Assembly: GCF_000164135.1 (NCBI RefSeq)
Contig: NZ_GG770563.1
Location: 48,422-102,483 of the forward strand
Direction: 5' to 3'
Length of the DNA stretch: 54,062 bases
Source: Mycobacterium parascrofulaceum ATCC BAA-614
Lineage (GTDB): Bacteria > Actinomycetota > Actinomycetes > Mycobacteriales > Mycobacteriaceae
The notes under the pieces were generated by a model. That model had not been told where the DNA came from and ran no database searches. It saw only the letters and a program-made list of their open reading frames with translations. The position numbers and the translations under genes are program-made. Of this stretch, positions 26,169 to 35,418 are shown piece by piece; position 1 is the first letter of the stretch, and each line of letters starts with the position of its first letter.

Positions 26169-28606
26169 ATGCGCGGAAACCGCAGCGAGTTCGTGACGGT
26201 GATCGTCACTGCAGTGGGCGCGATCGAGCCGCACCTGAGCCACGACGATGTCCGCACCGCGATCGAGGGGATGGGCCCGGCGGCAGCGACTGCGCCGCCG
26301 ACATCGAGCCGCTGATCCTGTGTCTGCGCCAACTCGGCGCCATGCGTGTTCGAGCGCCGCGGTGTGCCCTGTGCGGCAATGATTCGGAAATCTATTCGCG
26401 CAAGCTCAAGAAGCGCATCTGCCGAGCCTGTTCGATGCAGGGTTGGCAGCCGGCTGTCGGTGAATGCCCGGGCTGCGGCGCGGTGGACAAGTTGATCTAC
26501 CGGCCGCGGTACGGCGATGGCCTGTTGTGTCGGAGGTGCAAGCCCGAACCCGACGTCGATCACGCCGCCAAGGTTCGTGACGGTATCGCGCAACTGCGGA
26601 CCGGGTTGTCGGCCACTGAGATTGACCGGGTGGCGTCGGTGTTCGGCACGGCGGTCGCGCAGCGCGAGCTTAACTGGATCTTGCAGGACACCCCCGGAGT
26701 GTTTCGCGGTGAGATCGCCCACCGCTCGGCGGTCTCGGTGCGGCTCGCCGAACTACTTGTCGCTGCCGGTGCCGACAATGTGCGCCTTCCGCAGTGCCCG
26801 TTGTGTTTGCGCACCGTGAAGCTCGGCAGCCAGATTGACGGGTTGCGCTGCTGCCATACGTGCTGGGGTCACCACTTCAGCCGCGGCACCTGCGCTCGTT
26901 GCGGTCGCCAGCGTCACCTTATCAATTATCACGGTGCCGGCGAGCGCCTCTGTCACCGTTGTTTCGAGCATGATCCGGTCAATCATGAGCCGTGTACACG
27001 GTGCGGTCGTGTGGACTTCATCAACCACCATGACGGGCAGGCGAAGCTCTGCCGGCGCTGCTACCCGGCACCCACCGCGGTCTGCAGCTCGTGCGGACGT
27101 ACTCGCCCATGCACCCGCACCCGGACGGGAAAGCCCATCTGCGGCACCTGCTCGGCCAAACAGCGCCCACCCCAACCCTGTTCGGTATGCGGCAACATCC
27201 GCTCCGTGCACACCCGGACTGACGCCGGTGAGCCGGTGTGTAACCCGTGCGCACGAAGTCGGGAACCGTGCGCGCGGTGCGGCAAAACCCTGGCGGTCTC
27301 GGCGCGGCTTGCCGGGGTCGGGCCGCTGTGCTCGGCCTGCCTACTACGTGAACCCGCCTACTTCACCGACTGTGCGCAATGCGGCGCCCATGGACGCACG
27401 TACCACCGTGGGCTGTGCCCGGCCTGCGCCTGTCCCGGTGAGCTCCGCGAATTGTTCGCCAAGAACGGCGAATTGAGCGGCGCCGCGGGCCGCATCGTCG
27501 AGGCGTTGCTGCAATGTGACGCCATGCCGGTGCTGCGATGGGTCAGGCGCATGCGATCGAACAGTGAACTGCCCGCGCAGCTCGCCGAACTCGGCGACAC
27601 CCTCAGCCACCACGACCTCGATGACCTACCGGCCAGCAAATCCGTGGAATGGCTGCGCAACATCCTGGTGAACGCCGAGGTGCTGCCACCCCGCGACCCC
27701 TATCTGCACCGCACCGAGCAGTACATCGCCGCCCGGCTGGCCACTATCAGCAACCGCGACGATCGCGCGGCGGTCCGCGCATTCACCGAATGGAATCACC
27801 TGCGTAAACTGCGGGCCCGCGCCGACCAAGGACCACTCAAACGCAACCACGGGCTGGCCGCCCAAGCCATGACTGCCGCCATCACCGACTTCGTGTCCGA
27901 ACTCAACGCGCACGGACTGGCGCTGGCCTCATGCCAGCAGGCGTTCGTCGACGACTGGTTGGTGCGCAACCCCACTCGCCGCCAGATCCACCAATTCCTC
28001 GCCTGGGCGGTCCACCGTGGCTACGCCCACGACGTCGCGGCTCCCGTACCGCAAACCCGCCGCACCCGCCACACCCTGCCCGGCGACGACGAACGATGGC
28101 GCCTGATCCAATACCTGATCGAACACCCCGACTTGGAGACGCGCGATCGGGTCGCCGGGCTGCTCGTGCTGCTCTACAGCCAACCCGCCGCCCGCCTGGT
28201 CACCCTCAAGGTTGCCGACGTCACCATCACCGACGACGCGGTCCAACTCACCCTCGGCGCCGTCCCGCTCACCGTGCCCAGCCCCGTCGACCGCCTGCTC
28301 GCCGATCTCGTACAGCAGCGCCGCGGATACGCCGCGGTCACCGTGGGCACCAATCCATGGCTGTTTCCCGGAGGACGCTCCGGTGGGCACCTGTCCGCCA
28401 ACCAAGTGGGGCTGCGGCTCAAACGAATTGGCATCTCCCCCCGGATCGCCCGCAACACCGCGCTGATCGACCTCGCCGGCGAACTGCCCGCTGTCGTGCT
28501 CGCCAAACTCCTCGGCTTCAGCATCAAACGCGCCGTCACCTGGAGCGAAGAAGCCGGCAACACTCGCCCCCGCTACGCCGCCGAGGTCGCCCGCCGCAAC
28601 TCGTGA
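26169..28606 (+). pseudogene. Zinc-ribbon recombinase-like protein (cassette gene 3), frameshifted near the 5' end
   Basis: ATG 26169 starts a protein-like N-terminus (MRGNRSEFVTVIVTAVGAIE) that hits a stop at 26313-26315. The rest continues in another frame (…ADIEPLILCLRQLGAM) to 28606, so a frameshift, perhaps with a small deletion, lies near 26280-26300. The main part has about nine CxxC...CxxC zinc ribbons (residues ~85-440), a helical core-binding-like domain and a C-terminal fold like a tyrosine recombinase in which the HxxR, GH and Tyr motifs are replaced (ARNTAL, LGFS, TW). It may still be translated from an internal start such as ATG 26341. Confidence 0.7.
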
Positions 28607-28850
28607 TGACGCGATGTCAAGGCCGCCACGGACTGGGCCTCGTCCCCGGGAATGGAACCCTTGCGCAAGGCAGGCGCCGATTATCAGCCACCTCCTCCTA
28701 AGCGGATGGCTCTGTTCCGACAGTCCCGACGAAGTGCAGCCTCGGGATCGTCGTCTCTGGCCGCACCGCTCCGAGGCGCGCGCAGGGTACTGTGGAGGGT
28801 GTTGAGCGGCATCTCGGTTGAGTGAACACGCTTGACGGAATGGGAAAATC

Positions 28851-29009
28851 ATGAACGGCCCCACGACGTTTCGCACGCCCTACGAAAAGCGCGTTGAACT
28901 CGTCAAACAAACACTGATCACATCGGCGATATTCGACGACGATAGTGCTGGCAAGCTCGCCGTCCAGGTGCTACGTGCGCTGGACTCAATTCCTGAGAAG
29001 ATCCGCTAG
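28851..29009 (+). CDS. Small protein, DUF6307-like
   Basis: 52 residues: begins MNGPTTFRTPYEKRVELVKQ and ends VLRALDSIPEKIR. From memory this is the DUF6307 pattern, an uncharacterised short actinobacterial protein. Amphipathic helices, no Cys, no membrane segment. TACTGT at about 28789 could be its -10. The gap 28607-28850 holds no other gene that I can see. Confidence 0.6.
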   Translation: MNGPTTFRTPYEKRVELVKQTLITSAIFDDDSAGKLAVQVLRALDSIPEKIR

Positions 29010-29657
29010 GCGATTCGTCGACATGCCAGGGGAATCCGACGCGGTGCGATGCTGAGCGCTGTCCGCAGCGTCCGGCCCTGACCCGCCTGTGTAGGGCATG
29101 AGCACGACCGACACGACGGATTGGTTTGGGGCCGGTGTCGGCGGGAACCCGTGGTGCAGCGGCGGATGAGTGGTCGTAATCGAAGTTCGCCGTTAGGCGT
29201 CACAGAAAAAAGCGACCTCGGGTTAAGCAGTCAGCGCGGTTCTGTGGCGTCGCACTTGAATGTCGCGGTCGCTGTCGCACAACGTGTCAGTCAACCGGGG
29301 CCGGTGCCAGAAGAGTCGGCCCCGGTGGGCCGGACCGTTGGTTGACTGGTTGCGCCTGGCTGGGCCCGGGGATAGTACCGGCGATGACTGGGAATCGCTG
29401 CTTCGCAATACATCTTGGAGAACAGGACACTGCGCGCGATGTCGCACTGTTTCACGTTGGGCTGCCGGGATTGTTCGACGAGTAGGGTCCAGGAGTTTGC
29501 TTGGCGTCTAGATTTGGGGTGTTGGCTGACGGCAGCAACAACTGAACAGTGTGTTCAACGTGCAGTCGGAGCTGTTTGCTCGCCTATCATCGAGTGATGC
29601 ATTTATCGGCGCGGTTCGCAGGCGGCGGCACCAGAGGCCACCATTACTGCGGAGCAG
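29010..29657. other. Gene-poor stretch
   Basis: About 650 bp without a convincing gene. Several short open frames overlap with no consistent codon bias. Local GC and AT-richer patches differ from neighbours, compatible with decayed insertion or gene remnants, but nothing could be identified. Confidence 0.4.
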
Positions 29658-29861
29658 GTGCTCGGATCGATGATTTGCATCAATTTGCGGGGCAACTCAA
29701 AACGGGTCGAGGGCCAGGAGACCGATCCGCCGGCGGTGTGGATGCGCCTGGTCGTTCTCGGAGTGAAGTTTCGTGAGGCCTACGGTGTTGATGCCCGGGT
29801 GACCGATCCCGACGTTGAGGGGACGGGCAGCGGCGACGCCAGTCCGGCGCCCGTGTCCTGA
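29658..29861 (+). CDS. Possible small gene or gene fragment
   Basis: 67 residues from GTG 29658: contains CINLRGNSKRVEGQE and VWMRLVVLGVKFREAYGVDA, which look protein-like, and the open frame extends upstream without a good start (ITAEQ precedes the GTG). It could be the 3' end of a truncated gene. 29862-30374, downstream, holds nothing recognised. Confidence 0.3.
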   Translation: MLGSMICINLRGNSKRVEGQETDPPAVWMRLVVLGVKFREAYGVDARVTDPDVEGTGSGDASPAPVS

Positions 29862-30374
29862 ACCGGTGATCCGCCGCCGGCTGTTCTGGATGTGTTAACG
29901 GAAGGTGTTCTCCGACACCGTATTCATCGGACTCTCCCTGTGTGGATGGGTGATCTGAATTCCCTGGGCACTTGCGGCGACGCACTCAGGGTGGGCCGTT
30001 GTCGAGGAGTCGGCAGGGCGGCGTCGGCGTAGTGTGGCCTTTGATGGGTGAGCTGCCGTGCGCCAAAGTGGATGTCGGCTGGTCGGTCGGTGTGCACCGC
30101 GGCCGGCACCAGCGCGACGCGGTGTTGAGGGGGGTGGCTACGGTGGCGGCGTCGCGGTAGTCGAAGGGTCAAGCCCGCCTGACGCCAACAGCTATTTGTA
30201 AGGCGCCCTTCGTGGTTCCTTCGCGCAATCCGTCATATGCGTCCTCGCCTATCGCTATTTTGTGTGACTGCGAGTATCGTTAAACATGTTGGTGTTCGGT
30301 CGTGCAGATTGCCCATGGGGTTTGGAGCATCGATTCATAGGTCGATTGGCTCGGCCATAGATGGGAGCGTTCAT

Positions 30375-30965
30375 ATGACGCTACGAGCGGTCGAGAATCC
30401 GCAACGGAAGCAGGGCCCGTTCCGTACTCCGAGATTTCGGTTGAAACCCACGGCACCCCAAAGCGGTTATGTCGATGGGGCCTGGTGGCCCCGCAGCGAT
30501 GACCTCAGCGCAGAGCTGCCAGACCTGTTGGCAGTGCTCTCGGTGCGCCTGGGCCGCATCGAACGGGTACTCTATCGATTGTCTGACTGGCGGTCTGCGC
30601 CGCGAAAACTCGACGCTGGTGGCGGTCCGGTCAAGTTGGATGGATATGAGCGCCAACCTATCTCAACCGTCAGCCTGCTAGGATCAGGATTCCGTCGACT
30701 CGATCTGCTGGTCGTGGCTGTGTGCGCGGATGCCTCCGATGCGCATGCGACGATGATGAGGGCCGCACATCCCAGCGACGAGACGTGTGTAGATCGGCTT
30801 CTGGGGATCCAACCGCGCGTCCGAATCAGCTTGGATCGGGCTGGCGTTGCCCAGCAGCGCTGGGCTTCAGGGATCTCCAAACCACGCAGTGCTTTCCCGA
30901 ATTCCCATCCGGCGAAGGCTTCTGAAGAATGGGATGCTGGCGATATCGCCAGGGATCGGATTTGA
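30375..30965 (+). CDS. DUF5994-family protein, copy 1
   Basis: 196 residues from ATG 30375 (GGGAGCG upstream). Core: RLKPTAPQSGYVDGAWWPRS, then ELPDLLAVLSVRLGRIERV, the DUF5994 signature of mycobacteria and relatives. The opposing gene at 31222-31767 shares a near-identical 50-residue core and the same start-site sequence (GGGAGCGT before ATGAC). Function unknown. The C-terminus diverges between copies. Confidence 0.78.
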   Translation: MTLRAVENPQRKQGPFRTPRFRLKPTAPQSGYVDGAWWPRSDDLSAELPDLLAVLSVRLGRIERVLYRLSDWRSAPRKLDAGGGPVKLDGYERQPISTVSLLGSGFRRLDLLVVAVCADASDAHATMMRAAHPSDETCVDRLLGIQPRVRISLDRAGVAQQRWASGISKPRSAFPNSHPAKASEEWDAGDIARDRI

Positions 30966-30967
30966 CC

Positions 30968-31171
30968 ATGACTGTGCAAGTAACCCGCAACGATGGGCTC
31001 ACTGATGAGTTTGCGCGCTTCGGTGACCGCTACGTCAAGCACGCCGACGGGTCGTTGGAGGTTGTCCGTGCTGGAACAATGCAGCCCGTGACCTATCCGG
31101 TGGGCGGCTGGACTGAGGTGGCCGGTGACGAGAAGCGGAAGCGGCACGGGCTGTTTCGTCACCGCTCATAG
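30968..31171 (+). CDS. Small unknown protein after DUF5994
   Basis: 67 residues, ATG two bases after the DUF5994 stop, hence co-translated. Contains TDEFARFGDRYVKHADGSLE and VTYPVGGWTEVAGDEKRKRH; beta-rich with a basic end. No family recognised. Confidence 0.55.
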   Translation: MTVQVTRNDGLTDEFARFGDRYVKHADGSLEVVRAGTMQPVTYPVGGWTEVAGDEKRKRHGLFRHRS

Positions 31172-31221
31172 TGCCCGGCATGTCCTCCCTCGGATGCGGG
31201 GCCGCGGGCGAGGTTCCGGCG

Positions 31222-31767
31222 TCAGCCGGGGAGCTGCGCCAGCCGTGGGGAAGCTGTAGTTCCGCCTTCTGATTCCCAGCGTTCTTGTGCGGTGGAGGCC
31301 TGGGTGCGGCTGTCCCGGTCTCGCTGGCTGATCGTGAGCAATCCGTCGACGGTCGCGGCGTTGCGAGGTTGTGCCGCGGTCATCATGGTGCGGTGGGCGT
31401 CGTTCGCGTCGGTGTCGGGCGGAATCACCAATAGCGTGAGTCGGTCACCCTCGAGCCCGAGAACTTCGATGGTGTTGATCGGCTGAAGCCGGTACCCGTC
31501 TAGGCGTACCGCCCGTCCTCCAGTGGCGAGCTTTCGTGGCGCGTCCGCCCAGGCGTTCAAATGGTATAGCACTCGGTCGATGCGGCCCAGGCGCACCGAG
31601 AGCACTGCCAACAGGTCTGGCAACTCTGCGCTGAGGTCATCGCTGCGGGGCCACCAGGCGCCATCGACATAGCCGCTTTGGGGTGCTTTGGGTTTTAACC
31701 GGAGGCGCGGCGTGCGCGCCGGCACGATGGTGTTCTGATCGTTTCTGCGTGTCTGCTGTGGCGTCAT
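31222..31767 (-). CDS. DUF5994-family protein, copy 2
   Basis: 181 residues from ATG 31767 (GGGAGCGTCGCC upstream). Carries RLKPKAPQSGYVDGAWWPRS and ELPDLLAVLSVRLGRIDRV, nearly identical to copy 1 for about 50 residues; the second half has diverged. It is convergent with copy 1, so the pair forms an inverted repeat able to recombine. Confidence 0.78.
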   Translation of the reverse strand: MTPQQTRRNDQNTIVPARTPRLRLKPKAPQSGYVDGAWWPRSDDLSAELPDLLAVLSVRLGRIDRVLYHLNAWADAPRKLATGGRAVRLDGYRLQPINTIEVLGLEGDRLTLLVIPPDTDANDAHRTMMTAAQPRNAATVDGLLTISQRDRDSRTQASTAQERWESEGGTTASPRLAQLPG

Positions 31768-31941
31768 GGCGACGCTCCCATCTGGACCGCGTGATGCGGC
31801 CATATCACTTCGAATCAGCGATGCCACACTCGAACTGGCTGTGTGTACGAAATACCACCGATGGTGTTGATCCTACGCCGGTCCAGCTCCGAATGGAGGC
31901 CGCGGTCTAGCGATTTGTTTGCGCCGTGCCGACGGTGGCTC

Positions 31942-33096
31942 TCAGCCCCCGTCAGATCCATTACGACGGGTTGCCAACGTACCGTGGGCGCCGGGCGCGA
32001 CGGCGGCGGTCTCGGCGATGAGGTGATCCACGACGTCGAACAGGTCATTGCGCGTGCGCATGGCGCCACGCTGCCTGGCCGCAGAGCTGCCCTGCGTAAG
32101 AGCCTTGCGCGCCAGGCCCTCAACGGCCTGCCAATCCCCGGATGCCTCCAGCTGTGGGCGGAGCATCTGGACCAAGTCGGTAACCACATCGCCGGCGGGG
32201 CGACTCGCCGGATGTATCAAGTCCACCAGGTCACCTTCCAGTCCTGACCGGGCGGCTCGCCACAGCGCGGCACGGCCGAGCGGGGGCACCACTATGGCGG
32301 CAGGCACTCCGGTGCGTAGTCCCTGGATCTCGCGTTCGACGAGCGCGCGGAATAGCGCCGCGATGAGCACAATGGTGTCGGCGCGTGGACAGCTATCGCA
32401 CACGCGCAGCTCCAAGGTGGGAGTTCGCAGGGCGGGGCGAACGTCGAAATACGACATCCCCGCATCGGTGATCACTCCGGTCGCAATGAGATTGGAGATC
32501 AACGTGTCGTACTCCGCGGCTGACGTGGCCGGAGGCGCTAATCCGGTGGTCGGCCATCGCTGCCATACCAATGTTCGGACGCTGCTGTAGCCGGTGTCAG
32601 ATCCGTCGGACCAGAACGGCGAACTCGCGCTCAAGGCAAGCAGAGTGGGAACATAGGCGGCTACCCGACCGGCCACCAGGACAGATTCATCACGGTCGTC
32701 GATTCCCACGTGTATCTGGGTTCCACAGATCAGTTGTTCGCGTGCCAACAGCTGATAGTCGGCAAGCATCTGCTGATAACGGGAAGTCTGGGTCACGTGC
32801 ATCTCGCTGGGCACCGACAACGGAACCGCCCCAGCGGCAACCACGCCCAACCCGAGCGTAGCGGCGGTATCGACGAGGACTCGACGCCGCTCAGTCAGAT
32901 CGGCCCGCAGTTCCGCAAGCGTACTGACCACACTGCCGTTGGTCTCCACGACACAGCTCTGCAATTCGGCCACATAACCGTCAGACAGCAGTCCAAGCAG
33001 CTCTGGTGCCCGCGGTGCCAGCCGCCGGGTGGTGAGGTCGACAAGGTGGAACTCTTCCTCTATGCCGACCGTCCGGGGCATCGTGGATAATGTCAA
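31942..33096 (-). CDS. Carboxylate-amine ligase, YbdK/GCS2-type
   Basis: 384 residues from TTG 33096 (AAGGA upstream, overlapping the previous stop) or 379 from ATG 33081. Family motifs: RTVGIEEEFHLVD near the start, ICGTQIHVGIDD, and TLELRVCDSCPRADT. These belong to the glutamate-cysteine ligase 2 (YbdK) family, which ligates carboxylates to amines by way of ATP; true substrates are often unknown, and mycobacteria use mycothiol rather than glutathione. Length is normal. It follows a small membrane-protein gene. Confidence 0.88.
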   Translation of the reverse strand: MTLSTMPRTVGIEEEFHLVDLTTRRLAPRAPELLGLLSDGYVAELQSCVVETNGSVVSTLAELRADLTERRRVLVDTAATLGLGVVAAGAVPLSVPSEMHVTQTSRYQQMLADYQLLAREQLICGTQIHVGIDDRDESVLVAGRVAAYVPTLLALSASSPFWSDGSDTGYSSVRTLVWQRWPTTGLAPPATSAAEYDTLISNLIATGVITDAGMSYFDVRPALRTPTLELRVCDSCPRADTIVLIAALFRALVEREIQGLRTGVPAAIVVPPLGRAALWRAARSGLEGDLVDLIHPASRPAGDVVTDLVQMLRPQLEASGDWQAVEGLARKALTQGSSAARQRGAMRTRNDLFDVVDHLIAETAAVAPGAHGTLATRRNGSDGG

Positions 33097-33497
33097 TTGT
33101 CTTGGCGTTCCTTGTGATCGGCATTCACATGCTCATGGGGCGCATGTCGGAAAGTATCCATCGTGTCCGCTCGGTCCCATTGGGTCGTCGAGCTGCTCAG
33201 GGAGGTTCGGCGACGCGTTGTGGCGGACGCCGTCCCGTTGAGGCAGGCCCCATGCTGGGGTCGCTCAGATGTCGGCTTCTGACCGCGCGCAGTGCTGAGG
33301 TCGGCGGCCTCGTCAGCCCACGCCTCGCGCTGTCGAAATCGCGGTGGGTCTCCCTGTTTGACGGATTGGTGGGTGTTGTCGGGCGCCGCAGGGCGAACTT
33401 TGCGGTGTTTTTTGCCCGCTACCCATGCGAAGATTGCGATGGGCACGGTCGTGGCGAACACGACGAGTACGACGAAAACGGCACTGCTGGTGGACAT
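33093..33497 (-). CDS. Small single-pass membrane protein
   Basis: 134 residues from ATG 33497 (AAGGAG upstream). The N-terminal transmembrane segment (SSAVFVVLVVFATTVPIAIF) is followed by KKHRK and a hydrophilic, low-complexity tail. The stop overlaps the TTG start of the ligase gene. Function unknown; the tail is poorly structured and may be non-conserved. Confidence 0.5.
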   Translation of the reverse strand: MSTSSAVFVVLVVFATTVPIAIFAWVAGKKHRKVRPAAPDNTHQSVKQGDPPRFRQREAWADEAADLSTARGQKPTSERPQHGACLNGTASATTRRRTSLSSSTTQWDRADTMDTFRHAPHEHVNADHKERQDN

Positions 33498-33659
33498 ATC
33501 GGCTCCTTGCGAGTTGGTGAGGCATGAGTTCTGCACGCAGCGTGGCGGTTTGGTCGGTGCCATCTGCGGCTGTGCAGTCTCGAAGTGGTAGTGCTCGACT
33601 GTCGGGTCACGGGGCCGATCGTGGCCGTCGACTCGATGCCGTCGGCCACGGAACCACGG

Positions 33660-33839
33660 TCAGTAGTAGTGACGCCGGCCGCCGATGGCGTGACCGGTGC
33701 GCCCCATCAGCATGAGTAGCAGGCCCACGACCAGCAGGATGACCCCGATGACCAGGACAACATGGGCGAACGCGAATGTGGGGGCAAGGCTCGGGAGGAG
33801 CAGCCCCAAAACAATAAGGACAAGTCCGAAGATGATCAT
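33660..33839 (-). CDS. DUF6131-like small membrane protein
   Basis: 59 residues: two hydrophobic helices (IIFGLVLIVLGLLLPSL and VVLVIGVILLVVGLLLML) and a C-terminal GGRRHYY. This matches the DUF6131 pattern from memory, a short two-helix mycobacterial membrane protein often near stress genes. The ATG at 33839 is preceded by AT-rich sequence without a strong ribosome site. Confidence 0.7.
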   Translation of the reverse strand: MIIFGLVLIVLGLLLPSLAPTFAFAHVVLVIGVILLVVGLLLMLMGRTGHAIGGRRHYY

Positions 33840-33888
33840 GATAGTTACCTAAGTCTCGTGGAGATGATCGGGGCGGATGTGCCCGGGA

Positions 33889-34062
33889 TCAGTGTTTGAA
33901 AGCGTCATTGAGCTTGTCGCCTGCCTGTTTGGCGTTGCCTTTGACCTGGCCGGCGCGTCCCTCGGCCCGCATGCCGGTGTTGCCGGTGGCGCGGCCGAAG
34001 ACCTTCTTCGCGCTGACCTTGGCGGCTTCGAACTTGTGGGCAATCTTTGCAGCCACTCTCAT
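33889..34062 (-). CDS. CsbD-family stress protein
   Basis: 57 residues: helical, basic, with KVFGRATGNTGMRAEGRAGQ and VKGNAKQAGDKLNDA, the CsbD consensus. CsbD-like proteins are induced by general stress in many bacteria; the molecular role is unknown. AAGGAG precedes the ATG at 34062, which also overlaps the preceding ORF stop (ATGA). Confidence 0.85.
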   Translation of the reverse strand: MRVAAKIAHKFEAAKVSAKKVFGRATGNTGMRAEGRAGQVKGNAKQAGDKLNDAFKH

Positions 34063-34403
34063 TGCGGACTCCTTGGGTTCTCGGTGTTCATAACCCGCGA
34101 ACGCGGGATGAAGACATGGGCGAGACTGGTTGCCGGGCGAGCCAGCGACATCTCCAGATCGTGGCGGGCGGCTCGCCCTGTCCCGCGGAACGCCGTACAC
34201 CGGCTGGCTGCACGCTCAAGCCGAGCGTCGAAATGCGCCAACGAAGACCCCGAGGACGGAGGGGTGCGCGTCGGCGCGGTGATGTCATCGCCGAATGCGG
34301 CGCCATTCGCGGCCGATAGGCCAGCGAGCCCGTGTTGGTCAGCACCCCGGTGAACCCCACGACCACCGGCGAGCAAGGCAACCGGTCCAACGATGTCGAT
34401 CAT
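34059..34403 (-). CDS. Unknown ORF upstream of csbD
   Basis: 114 residues from ATG 34403 (MIDIVGPVALLAGG). Overlaps csbD as ATGA and follows a good minus-strand promoter, arguing for expression. The hydrophobic run breaks after ALLAGG, while another frame continues as VVVGFTGVLTNTGSLA, so it may be a frameshifted membrane protein. No family recognised. Confidence 0.35.
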   Translation of the reverse strand: MIDIVGPVALLAGGRGVHRGADQHGLAGLSAANGAAFGDDITAPTRTPPSSGSSLAHFDARLERAASRCTAFRGTGRAARHDLEMSLARPATSLAHVFIPRSRVMNTENPRSPQ

Positions 34404-34455
34404 GGCGGCGCCTCTACTGATGCTTAGAAGTCCAGTACACGCCACATCGTCCAGC

Positions 34456-34538
34456 TTGTCAACGGTGTATATCTACGGCATAGACATACTGTGTCAACAG
34501 CCTGGAGGTGACTCGGCATTGCGATGTCTACAGTGTAG
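34456..34538. promoter_or_regulatory. Divergent promoter region of tetR and csbD units
   Basis: Minus strand: TTGACA (34497-34492) and TAGATA (34475-34470), 16 bp apart, a near-consensus promoter toward csbD. Plus strand: TTGTCA (34456-34461) with TAGACA (34481-34486). CTACA-G-TGTAG (34528-34538) and related GTCTACRG motifs are candidate operators for the TetR protein. Confidence 0.5.
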
Positions 34539-34589
34539 GTCTACGGTGGAGATCAACACTGGAGACACGCCCGGAAGGCGGCAGCATCC

Positions 34590-35363
34590 ATGACCCAACC
34601 ACCAGCAGGCCTTGCAAGTTCCGCGCCCGAATCCCGCAACAACGAGGCCGACGGTGAGAGCAGGCCGATCACCCGTGCGGCGGTCCTGGCCAGCGCCCTG
34701 GAGATCATTGACCGCGACGGCGTCGACGGGCTCTCGATGCGGCGGCTCGGCGAGGCCGTCGGGCGCGACCCGATGGCACTGTATCGGCATGTGCCGAACA
34801 AGGCCGCGGTGCTCGACGGCGTCGTCGAGATGGTCTTCGAACGGCTTTCGCTGGACACCACAACGCCGGACTGGGCCGCTGCACTACGCAAGCTCGGCCA
34901 CGAATTCCGAGATCTGGCACGTGCGCACCCCAACGTGGTGCCGTTGTTGGTCACCCGGCCGCTGGCCACACCGCTTGGGATGCGCCCACCGGGAATCCTG
35001 CGGCATCTCGAAGAGGTTCTGACCCTGCTCATCGGGGCCGGGTTCACCGGGGAGGACGCGTTGCACGTCTACCGGGCGTTGTTCGGGTTCCTGTACGGGC
35101 ACGTACTTACCGAACTGCAGGAAATCGTCGAGCGGCCGGAGGAAACCGACCACGTCTTGCGGCTGGGTCTACACCGGCTTCCGATCGACCAGTTTGGGCA
35201 CCTACGCGAACTCGCACCGGTCTGGGCTTCCTACGACCCACTGGCTGAACTCGACCGCGGACTCGACATTCTGCTCAGCGGACTGGCCGTGCGCCTCACG
35301 ATCCCCGGCGCCGCTCCCGCGGACACCACCGAGCCTCAACAAGGCGACCACGAACGGACGTGA
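34590..35363 (+). CDS. TetR-family regulator with TetR-like C-terminal domain
   Basis: 257 residues. The HTH lies at about 28-75 (RAAVLASALEIIDRDGVDGL, then RRLGEAVGRDPMALYRHVPN). The ligand domain (about 90-220) resembles the TetR_C type seen in tetracycline-repressor-like proteins. It probably represses the divergent csbD unit and/or the following desaturase. A short N-terminal Ser/Asn-rich tail precedes the HTH. The ligand is unknown. Confidence 0.85.
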   Translation: MTQPPAGLASSAPESRNNEADGESRPITRAAVLASALEIIDRDGVDGLSMRRLGEAVGRDPMALYRHVPNKAAVLDGVVEMVFERLSLDTTTPDWAAALRKLGHEFRDLARAHPNVVPLLVTRPLATPLGMRPPGILRHLEEVLTLLIGAGFTGEDALHVYRALFGFLYGHVLTELQEIVERPEETDHVLRLGLHRLPIDQFGHLRELAPVWASYDPLAELDRGLDILLSGLAVRLTIPGAAPADTTEPQQGDHERT

Positions 35364-35418
35364 CCTCGATGACACGCAGCAAGCTTTCCAAACTCACCGT
35401 CGTTCTGTGCGAATAGGT

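Noticed and set aside
26105..26345. N-terminal 80 residues of an 833-residue open frame
   Set aside because: Arg/Pro-rich and overlaps the HTH gene; the protein-like N-terminus is in another frame from ATG 26169.
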